A DNA stretch of 64,000 nucleotides, from assembly GCA_013433145.1 (NCBI GenBank), contig CM024170.1, positions 1-64,000 of the forward strand. Direction: 5' to 3'. Every line of letters begins with the position of its first letter. The stretch's first letter is position 1. Shown here piece by piece: positions 56,814 through 64,000 of the stretch. The DNA is from Ascaris suum. Its lineage: Eukaryota > Nematoda > Chromadorea > Rhabditida > Ascarididae. Both the position numbers and the translations under genes were made by a program. The notes beneath the pieces were generated by a model, which did not search any database, was not told where the DNA came from, and saw nothing but the letters and a program-made list of their open reading frames with translations.

Positions 56814-57066
56814 ATGAGCTTCGTCAAGAGAAAAAAAACATCCTACCATTTTCAAGCATATCTGGCAATGATCCACACACCGAAACTAAAAAATTTCAAG
56901 TTAAATAATTCCGAAAGAGAAAAGCAAAAAAATCTCAACATGTGAAAATGCAGAGATAGTAAAAGGTTTTTTGAATCATTTGTAAGATGATGAGAAACCA
57001 CTCAAATTTATTTCATTTTTCACAAGAGTACATAATGTGTATTCTATTTCTTTCAGTGATTTGTTT

Positions 57067-57072
57067 TTTATT
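57067..57072 (-). promoter_or_regulatory. Poly(A) signal AATAAA of the 57.1-58.0 kb gene
   Basis: AATAAA on the minus strand, 25 nt after the TAG of the five-exon gene, at the usual distance for a nematode 3' end. Confidence 0.5.
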
Positions 57073-57097
57073 GTTTCTCAAAGTTTTCATTTCTGAT

Positions 57098-57979
57098 CTA
57101 TCGACGAAAGATTTCAGCACCATCGCTAAAAAGTTATCCAAAATGCCACCGTCATAAATGCCTCATAATTGATTTAAATAGAGGTGTAGATTTGCAAAAA
57201 AAAGCAATTTTGCAAACACTAATCCATAAATGCATAAATGGAAAAATACAGAAAAACAAATCAACATAGGATGTTTATACGATGCTTTCCTTACGAAGTT
57301 TTTTTGCAAGCAATCAGCCCGAGCATATGCAATAAAAACCAGACTGAGTGGAGACCTACAATAACAAGAAATGAAACAACGTTTTCGTTTTGAAACAAGC
57401 ATGCGGCATTCAGCAAAAGTTGGCACATAATAGCAATTGCTTCCTACCATCTTTCCTCTGAACCTCTTCACTATGAACATATAGGGCCCTTCTGGAAGTA
57501 GCGACATTGGGGTGGACTTTTGGAAACCTCATCCTGCAGCAAAAATCATTCCGCATAGCGTAAAGTATGATTTATCGTAGCAATCACCTTACCACATGTT
57601 TGAATATTTCTGAACAAAGATATAAGAATGCTCAGAGAGAAGCCATCAAGAACATATCATTAAACAAAATGTCAGTGCCCATAAGGGGTACTTATTCAAC
57701 CATTATGTTGATAGATCATAATCGCACATCATTAACAGATGGATAAATGCACACCGATAGATCAAGTCTATCATTAGCGTTCACTGAATAGACAAAGTCA
57801 ATGTGTAGACAAATTACCCTCCTAGAGAAGTTCAACTCGGGTAGCGATTCCATAACTAATAACAGTGCAGTGTCCGTCACTTCACAGCGAAACAAATCTC
57901 TATATATTTCGCTGTTTCTGAAGAAAAAAAGCAACAGAAATGCAAGGGAGAAGTTTAAAAAAGAATAATTCGCTATCAT
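57098..57979 (-). CDS. Five-exon gene, 124 aa, N-terminal signal/anchor
   Basis: Exons: 57818-57979, 57593-57630, 57448-57533, 57295-57355 and 57098-57125. All four introns (187, 59, 92, 169 nt) are GT..AG with good sites (GTAATT, GTAAGG, GTAGGA, GTAAGG; CTCTGAG, GCTGCAG, TTGTAG, TTTTTAG) and every junction keeps phase, 375 nt in all. The start MIANYSFLNFSLAFLLLFFF is a signal peptide or membrane anchor. Then come EIYRDLFRCEVTDTALLLVM, FVQKYSNM, MRFPKVHPNVATSRRALYVH, a second hydrophobic stretch (VWFLLHMLGLIAC) and DGAEIFRR-TAG. AATAAA follows after 25 nt. A TTTCTTCAG inside exon 1 would instead allow an upstream exon in place of the ATG. Probably a secreted or membrane protein; family unknown. 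Confidence 0.6.
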
Positions 57980-58288
57980 TGATTAGTGATGTTTTAGTGA
58001 TATAATCTAAAATGTCGAAAAATGTCCTCGCTATGTGGTAGAGGGTATCAGATTCAAGTGCAATAACCGAGCATATTTGGCTTTTAAACAAGATGGCTGA
58101 ACCATTGAATGAAAAAAGGCTTTTTATTGTAGTATAAATACTAAAAAAACATACTATAAACATAAACATAAATATAAGTATAAATTTTAAAAAAAGAAAT
58201 ATGAAGAGAAATATAGTTCATAAAAGTTCATAAAGTTAGATAAAATTTGTGCATATTTTGTGTCTTTTGATCGTTGTGCAACGCAATT

Positions 58289-59203
58289 TCATCTAATCAA
58301 CTCGTCACTTGCAATATTAGTAACGGTTTTGATCAGTTCAGCAGAGCGATGACTATTTGTTGGCACAGATGTTGGACATGAACTTGGCATACTTTTTGTA
58401 ATACCCGCAAAAATTGATACTTCACGTGCTCTCAGCTTCGTTCAACTCCACAGTATAAGCTTTGGCTCTTATCAGACAACTGCAGGCTCCCAGAGGCATT
58501 TCCTAAATTCGCTAAGCAACTTGCATAAGAAGAAGCAACTTTCAGATAAGAAGCAGGTTCACTCATGAAAAGCATATGCAATTCAACTGATTCTTTGTAA
58601 ACGAAGGAGTGAAGCCTGAGAAAAGCGTAAGGACATGCAGCGGAATTCGCATCAAAACACCTAAGCTCTGTATGTTCTCAGTGTTGCAATGAAAGTGATT
58701 GAGGAGGGCCTCATTGTACAGCAGCGAACTCCGCATGTTGTTCACCACAGCCTAATAGACGAAGTGTTCACAATGAGGTGTAGCACGCATAGAATGTCTG
58801 CGAATCACCCTTAACATCTGCGACAAGTCATCTCACCAAGCTATACATTAAGGTCAAGCTTTGTGAGTGTGCAATAGAAACTGCGCCCTTCGCGCTTTGT
58901 TCCAAATTAGCACTTTCGAAATAAACGCCCCAATTAATGACCTCAATGCACACATGCTCATAGAGGGCTCACCAGACCCGCATGGCATCTGCATATATGA
59001 ACAATCTAATTTCGTGAGACTTAAATGTGATTCAACACTCCGCTAACTTGCTTAACGCGCATTTTCATTCTTCGACTACTCATTTTATACAAACCAAACG
59101 AATTCAGGCAGCTACTTCATTCAATGGTTCTCTCCAGAATATGGTCACGCGGGCAGAGCACCTCACCATGTGGCACCACTGCTGGTGTTTTTCAAAGCGG
59201 TTG
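58289..59203 (-). CDS. Multi-exon gene segment, helical protein, 3' end
   Basis: Chain on the minus strand: 59167-59203 (perfect acceptor TTTCTTAG and donor GTGAGG; RFEKHQQWCHM), 58837 to 58941 or 58967 (donor TTG|GTGAGA; VINWGVYFESANLEQSAKGA), 58661-58751 (acceptor GTCTATTAG; AVVNNMRSSLLYNEALLNHF), 58481-58592 (HMLFMSEPASYLKVASSYAS) and 58289-58430 (EVSIFAGITKSMPSSCPTSV, stop TGA). Introns are 85, 68 and 50 nt. Phases agree at all junctions if the second exon starts at 58941. Weak points are the AAAG acceptor at 58593 and the GTTGTC donor at 58480. Leu/Ala-rich helices dominate. Family unknown. Confidence 0.52.
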
Positions 59204-59513
59204 CTAAGAAATGAACCCAACGAATAGTTATTCTGCGCCAAAGACTAGAGACACCACACCACTGCTGTGAATACGCCGCAGATTGTAGCACGCAGAATTT
59301 GAGAGACGGAGCAAAATTCAGCTAAACGTATATTGCTTGCGAATTGTTTTGCATCAGACCAAATATAAGCTGCGCCTTATTTCACAGAAATTGAGTTTCC
59401 AATCACTTAGGCGTGGAAATCAGCAGAAGGAGATATTACATGTGAAATAGCGTAATGTGATCACTACAAACTGCCCTAGTTGCGAATTTAGCGCAGTGAT
59501 AGCTCTCAACGTG

Positions 59514-59671
59514 CTAGTAGCTTTTGCTAATGCCTAACTCATGCTCAATCGCAACTGGAGCATCCAACTCGGTTAGATCGTAGTGACAATCGCGAGATAC
59601 GAGACACCCTTCATTGAAGAGACCATTTACGCAAGGAAAAAAAGTTCGCATAGTAACTAAATTTATGGGTA
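59514..59671 (-). CDS. Candidate terminal exon, Cys-rich
   Basis: The acceptor TGCCTTTCATTAG opens 51 codons with FFPCVNGLFNEGCLVSRDCH and DAPVAIEHELGISKSY, ending in TAG. Cys spacing (C, C, C over about 15 residues after a Gly-rich turn) suggests a small disulfide-bonded extracellular module, similar in look to EB or EGF-type repeats but not diagnostic. Its link to the exons on either side is not phase-proven. Confidence 0.42.
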
Positions 59672-59883
59672 CTAATGAAAGGCATTCATCATCATCATCC
59701 ACATTTCATTCAAAATAACATCGTATGATGGTGAGAGAAAACAACATTCACTTTCTTCTGCTGTTGGAAAAGAACACATAGGAGCGGAAAAAAAATCTTA
59801 TATTTTATCTCAAAGTTAAACGTTTAGACGACACGATGGGAAAGTCGTTCTCATCCGATGTACTGTGCAATACCAGTTATTAC

Positions 59884-60231
59884 TGCCTCGAGCTGAACCT
59901 TTTTCTGCTCGCTTAAAAGTACCATCAAATGGATTGCAAAATTCTTTTCTTTATTAATAACTGAATTCTGAATGTTCATGTGCAGCAATGACCTGTACGT
60001 GTATATAATATACATGCGCTTGATGTGCCTGTCTATATACATGCGCTCAAACGCAATTTCACTGATATATGCACGGCAGAAAAGTTACACGAGCATTCAC
60101 CGGCTGAATTATGGTCACTTTGACAACAAGAAGGAGGCTTCAAAACAATAGACCCGGGTTTACTGCGATGCACGGTAGAGCTGAGAAGCATTTTTGACTG
60201 AGCTCTTCACATCCCGACAGACATGGATGAG
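59884..60231 (-). CDS. Two-exon segment, helical protein
   Basis: Exon 60164-60231 has a perfect acceptor (TTCATTGCAATAG) and donor (CA|GTAAAC), 22 codons plus 2 nt, with IHVCRDVKSSVKNASQLYRA. A 171-nt intron ends at ACACGTACAG. Exon 59884-59992 continues in phase: SLLHMNIQNSVINKEKNFAI and VLLSEQKKVQLEA, ending at GCA|GTAATA in phase 0. The two exons give a continuous amphipathic helical run. They may belong to the gene ending at 58289, but the connecting exon was not fixed. Family unknown. Confidence 0.58.
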
Positions 60232-60292
60232 CTATTGCAATGAAAACAACCCATTTCTTCTAGAAGCAGAAGAGTCATGAGGCAGTGATTTT

Positions 60293-60616
60293 TTAGGGTG
60301 AATCATGATTTGCACTTATCATAGTAATCACCTCGTCATGGTTTTCCGCATGGCCACTCATGAGATACCATAAATGAAATGCTTTTTTTTTTCGAAAGTC
60401 CCAGTATTGTTGTCTCCTGTTCGGCGATGAAGAGCAGAGAGGCAGAGTACGTAGCCGGAATTCAAAGCCTGATGTTTCCTTCGACATAAATTTCTTCAGT
60501 TTAGGCCCATACTTGACGAGATCCAAACAGACTGCGAGGAATTTTAATCTTCGCATTTCCAGAGTAACACTGTGGCATATGTGAATGTGGGGAGTACTTT
60601 CTGGCGAACAAAGCAT
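60293..60616 (-). CDS. Probable exon(s), two competing models
   Basis: Model A is one long frame from ATG at 60616 with EMRRLKFLAVCLDLVKYGPK and later GHAENHDE, ending at a GTGATT donor (phase 0, matching the exon at 60231). Model B uses the acceptor TATGCCACAG and donor CAA|GTATGG (CYSGNAKIKIPRSLFGSRQ), then a 44-nt intron and ALNSGYVLCLSALHRRTGDN. An A10 run (minus strand) near 60380 could hide a sequencing error that would favour one model. Unrecognised. Confidence 0.42.
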   Translation of the reverse strand: MLCSPESTPHIHICHSVTLEMRRLKFLAVCLDLVKYGPKLKKFMSKETSGFEFRLRTLPLCSSSPNRRQQYWDFRKKKAFHLWYLMSGHAENHDEVITMISANHDSP

Positions 60617-60622
60617 CTCCCA

Positions 60623-60746
60623 TCAATATCTTTTCCTCCTCATGCCGAAGCGAAATATGGTTCTGATGGCTGAGCAAGTGAGCGATTCATCGAGCAGTTC
60701 ATGCACAAAATTCAAAATTGTTGCATCCAAGTAAGGAAACGAACTA
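60623..60746 (-). CDS. Terminal exon, 40 codons
   Basis: A perfect acceptor (TTGTGCATTTTTAG) opens, 1 nt into a codon, a frame containing YLDATILNFVHELLDESLTC and AIRTIFRFGMRRKRY, ending in TGA. Strong amphipathic helix and single good frame. Only 6 nt separate the stop from the ATG of the next minus-strand frame, so either gene spacing is very tight or that ATG is not a start. Family unknown. Confidence 0.52.
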
Positions 60747-60778
60747 CTAAAAATGCACAAGAGGAACAGTAGCACTCG

Positions 60779-60819
60779 TGAACTTATGTTCAGTCCATGT
60801 AACAAACAACATAAGTTCA
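60779..60819. repeat. 12-bp inverted repeat
   Basis: TGAACTTATGTT and AACATAAGTTCA separated by 17 nt, just upstream (minus strand) of the exon acceptor at 60747. Confidence 0.85.
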
Positions 60820-61049
60820 TGAAAATGACGTAGGTTTACTCCATAGTTAGTTACATAACCTCGGTAAAAGATACGAGCAATACAACAGGAACAACAGGCA
60901 ACATAGAGAGAATAAAATGATGAGTAGCACACAGTCAAGAATTCATGCTACCTTACAGTCAAGTTGAATAATCTGATTACGGTTGAAAAAGCAATGGAAA
61001 AAGCGACTTCCTTAACCAATAGCTGCCAGCAAGAAGAGACATGAGCTTC

Positions 61050-61160
61050 CGATTAGACGGCCGCGGCTGCGTCACAGCTCGACCTATGCCGGTGGGCCTT
61101 TAGTTGATTATTTCTTAGATGCGTCTTAAGAGCGCGAAAAAAAAAACCACAAAAAAAGCA
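61050..61160. other. GC-rich block with A-run, possible SINE-like element
   Basis: GCGGCTGCGTCACAGCTCGA lies in a GC-rich patch followed by an A10 run and CCACAAAAAAA. It has no good splice sites. A retrotransposed short element is possible, but promoter boxes and target duplications are not evident. Confidence 0.22.
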
Positions 61161-61247
61161 TGCAATTCAAATATCTAATCGACAAATGCATTTAACGATT
61201 TGACTACATGAGATGAAAGATGAGGGACAAGTGCAGAAAGTGGTTAC

Positions 61248-61296
61248 CTGGAAGAGCGTGATGATGCGTCGTCGCACTCACAACAGCACCTATCGC
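61248..61296 (-). CDS. Well-bounded 49-nt exon
   Basis: A perfect acceptor (ATCTTCTTTTTGCAG) and donor (CCAG|GTAACC) enclose 49 nt. The phase-0 frame gives AIGAVVSATTHHHALP; a second frame is also open (RCCCECDD). Upstream, the frame MCTLTFVAAVLRSFITSKAM is open up to the acceptor, but no donor between fits. Confidence 0.42.
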
Positions 61297-61499
61297 CTGC
61301 AAAAAGAAGATCTTTAAAACGTGTGCAATCATTGCTTTTGAGGTGATGAACGAACGCAAAACAGCAGCAACGAACGTCAACGTGCACATATTCACCTTTC
61401 ACTTATGATAATACAATACACTCTCGAAAAGTGATTGCCTAAGTGGAAGTTTTGCGTTTCCTTCCTAATAGCCGTTGGCTATGAAATCTTTCAAGAGAC

Positions 61500-61645
61500 C
61501 CTGAAGTTTCCTTCTGAAGTATTCAGGAAATGCAGCGAGCGCTGCGAAGTTCCGCTACCTTGTAAAACAGAAGAGCTGAGGTGATAAATCGAAAATTCAT
61601 CACTGCTGCCGCAGCTTTGCAACATTTGGAATATATTTCAAAGTG
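61500..61645 (-). CDS. Weak candidate: 44-aa ORF or exon
   Basis: One minus frame is an ATG ORF (MLQSCGSSDEFSIYHLSSSV) ending at TGA. Another frame (AAAAVMNFRFITSALLFYK) ends at a good donor, AAG|GTAGCG. They exclude each other. Confidence 0.28.
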
Positions 61646-61771
61646 GTTCTTTTCTAAGCCTTACACTATGCTTCATCTACAACGAAAAATTATGCGCACC
61701 TTCAGCCTTCTTCGTTCCTTTTTTCGTCTAAAAATTTAAGTTTATAGTCGAGGTTACAATATCACTGACAG

Positions 61772-62512
61772 CATCACTATACGCGAGGAATAACCATGCG
61801 CCAATAGGATCGAAATGCGTGGAGTTTCGGCAGTACGACGTGGACGAGGAACTTGAATCTTGCTGCGAAAAATCAGATGCTTCCTACTTCAAAACGTTGG
61901 TTCATTTTATTTACGCAGCAAATGAAAAGAAAAGTGCGATCTCAGTAAGATGCAATGAGAACTCGCATGGCTACTATAGACGGCACTTTCACAGCAAGCT
62001 CAATTTCTTGCGTTCTTTCTTTGTTATTGATATATGCCACAAGAATACTTCGGAAATCGAAAAATGCTCATACTTCAAAGGACTAGGTAAGGAAACGCTT
62101 TTGTGCTCTGAAATGTCTCCAAGATAGGTGAAAAGTAAAAAAGGAGAGACGCAAGAATGCTTTTCAAAGAGTTCCGCGCATAATTTTTCTTTAGAATCTT
62201 TCTTCTAAATTGAAAAACGTTTAGAAGCGAATAACGAAATCTCTGTTAAAACACTGTGGGATCCGATGGCGCTTATTTGAGATTATTAATACATATTTCA
62301 TTTTTTATCGGCAGAAGATATCATCTCACTGCTCGTTGATTAAAAAAATCACTGAAAACGACCCTCTAATGCAATCAAAGAAAGCTTTCGTGCACTTTTC
62401 TATCGATGAGCTTTGGTAAAACACATTTAACAAGAAGAATATTTCAAATCTTTGTGTAAGCAATTTTCTAATCACAACGATTAGGTCGAGGAGAGTCCTC
62501 TCTCTCTCATAA
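61772..62512 (+). CDS. Three-exon 3' end of an unknown gene
   Basis: Exon 61772-61944 (acceptor TATCACTGACAG, donor TCA|GTAAGA) gives 57 codons, including CVEFRQYDVDEELESCCEKS and FKTLVHFIYAANEKKSAIS. After a 370-nt intron the acceptor TTATCGGCAG leads in phase 0 to 62315-62415: ISSHCSLIKKITENDPLMQS and KKAFVHFSIDEL, donor TG|GTAAAA. After 69 nt the acceptor CAACGATTAG gives a short in-phase end (SRRVLSLS-TAA). The first frame is also open about 14 codons upstream of the acceptor and past the donor to 62127. Acidic then basic, with a Cys pair. Family unknown. Confidence 0.55.
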
Positions 62513-63024
62513 AAAATACCCGAGTACCTTTTAAGTAACCGTTTCTCTATTGAAAATGAGTTATGGGGAGCAAATCAATGGTATATACCCGAGAAGCTTT
62601 CACCAAACTCCCCGAAAAATTTTACAATATTTTAAAAAGAAAATTTCGATGAAATTCATTAAAAGCGCAAATTACGTAATAAAAAAAAAATGCATAAATA
62701 GCGCTAGCAAAATGTAAAGTTCAAAGATTCGTGCAGCATCTATTGAAACATCAGCAAGACTTTGAGGTGATTGTGTCCGACTCCTTCGAATTTATTTTAA
62801 CAAGAAGACTAATGCACTTCACACAATGCACTTCACTGAGCGAGTAAATGTGCTGTCATCACGGTGGGTAAAGATGAAGAATAGTAGATGTCTCAAGGCG
62901 TTTTCTAAATACTTCACTGATCACAACGTGCTCGCACTAACATCCATTCGTCAAAATGTTGATCCTTAAGATCGATTTGTATGCACCCTGAGATTGCATG
63001 CGACAGCAATTAATATCACCTTAC

Positions 63025-63052
63025 TAATATTGCCCACAACGTTACCTAACAC
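63025..63052 (-). CDS. 28-nt micro-exon
   Basis: A perfect acceptor (TTATCATTCCAG) and donor (A|GTAAGG) enclose VLGNVVGNI plus 1 nt. Very short, so chance is a real possibility. Confidence 0.35.
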
Positions 63053-63424
63053 CTGGAATGATAAGGTGTGGAATTCATACGGAAGGAGGAAAAGTCATGC
63101 TAATTTTGCTCTCAGCGTAGTTAGTTATCATAACTGCTGGAAAAAAAGAGGAAAATAATTCAAAAGCAAAATTCCTAAGCAAAGTTATCCATCGATTTCG
63201 GCAGCCATATTTTTTAATGACATAGAAAAATTCTGCATCCGGCGAAAATAATTTTAGGAAAAAATTTCATTTCCTCATCATTTCATAAAATTTCAGCTGA
63301 ACGAAAACCTAGTTATCGGTTGAATAATTACATTAAAGCGAAAAAAAATTGGAAAAAAAAGAAAATAAAAGAAAACATAAATTGAGCAGTAAACATCAAT
63401 TCAACGCCGCAAAACGATGGGACG

Positions 63425-63480
63425 CTAGAAAGTACTAGGATGAGTGATAATCATTTCAACCGCAGTCGTCTCGTTGCTTC
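63425..63480 (-). CDS. Candidate short terminal exon
   Basis: After TTAGCTAATAG a frame reads SNETTAVEMIITHPSTF and stops at TAG. A GTACTT donor is also present. Weak on its own. Confidence 0.28.
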
Positions 63481-63514
63481 CTATTAGCTAAGAAATCACA
63501 TATGATTTTGCAGA

Positions 63515-63735
63515 TGAGACAATGAAATAATAATGAAAACTAATAATAAAGTAATAATAAACCTAACAATGAAGTAAACGGAAAACTGATAAAAAACTAA
63601 AATAATAAAAAACGAAAAAAAGTAGTAAAACAAACAATAAAGGAACAATAGAATAGAGAAGGAATTCAAAATAAAACTAAGAATTAACTGATAATAAAAC
63701 AAATAATGAAGTAATAATAAAACTAATAATAAACT
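63515..63735 (+). repeat. AATAAAACTAAT-type array
   Basis: Same motif family and orientation as the 33.7-37.6 kb array. Confidence 0.9.
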
Positions 63736-63792
63736 CAACATTCGATGTTTTAATAAGTATCAACTTGCCAGGAAGAGAGCATTTCATTTTAG

Positions 63793-63955
63793 AGAACGAC
63801 AACTTGTTGCAAAATGTTTTGCACAAGTGAGTTAAGTCATGAGTTATTTGGCCTGCGTTTATAAGTGTCTCATCAAGAAATGTCTCTAAAATGATTCGTC
63901 CTTGTGACTCTTCCGAGTGTGAGGAGAAATATTTTCAAGCGAAGAACTCATTGCA
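63793..63955 (+). CDS. Two-exon segment near the right edge
   Basis: Exon 63793-63826 (acceptor TTTCATTTTAG, donor CAA|GTGAGT, 34 nt) joins over a 51-nt intron (ending CTCATCAAG) to an exon from 63878. In one frame both agree: NDNLLQNVLH, then NVSKMIRPCDSSECEEKYFQ and AKNSLQ. That exon either ends at CA|GTAATC (63955) or stops at the overlapping TAA. All three frames are open in the first, short exon, so the join rests on the second. Family unknown. Confidence 0.4.
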
Positions 63956-64000
63956 GTAATCTCTAGATATGAATAGAGGAGTTCTCGACGGATCCGGCAG

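Noticed and set aside
61050..61110. tRNA or pol III box
   Set aside because: GGTCGAGCTG is only loosely like a B box, there is no matching A box and no cloverleaf could be folded by eye.

Overview
The window reads as nuclear DNA of a nematode, most like a clade V parasitic species such as a hookworm. This is inferred from composition, intron style and a few protein families; no marker gene proves it. There are no operons, ribosome binding sites or long uninterrupted reading frames. Coding sequence comes as short GC-richer exons in AT-rich DNA. Acceptors often end TTTCAG, TTTTAG or TTGCAG, donors are GTAAGT-like, and many introns are only 41-92 nt. Gene calls were made by eye: splice sites, frame through the exon and agreement of codon phase between neighbouring exons. 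Chains of phase-compatible exons are the safest; lone exons are less so. Very few products could be named.

Layout. 1-33 kb: scattered exons on both strands. They include a LINE reverse-transcriptase remnant (1.9 kb), a CK1/TTBK-like kinase exon (7.8 kb), a membrane-protein gene (13.4-14.0 kb), a small possible secreted Cys-rich peptide (17.65 kb), a BTB-like exon (21.9 kb) and several unrecognised plus-strand genes (7.3-8.5, 16.8, 20.4, 24.2, 30.0 kb). 33.7-42.9 kb: about 9 kb of two degenerate A-rich, T-poor repeat arrays, interrupted by an island (36.9-38.2 kb) with exons and a near-perfect palindrome. 43-50 kb: minus-strand exons, including a frame-broken saposin-like exon and a small three-exon gene. 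50.8-52.7 kb: a 1.2-kb chimeric copy of parts of the 37-40 kb arrays, inserted between two 357-bp direct repeats. 55-61.3 kb: the gene-richest part, nearly all minus strand, with a five-exon gene (57.1-58.0 kb) and several multi-exon gene segments. 61.8-64 kb: plus-strand genes, more minus-strand exons and another small repeat array.

No tRNA, rRNA, CRISPR or intact transposon was recognised. The most unusual objects are the insertion with its 357-bp flanking duplication, the 61-bp-arm palindrome at 37.2 kb, the short hairpins at 16.0, 31.6 and 56.8 kb, and the set of C-homopolymer tracts. How the genes act together cannot be told from sequence alone.
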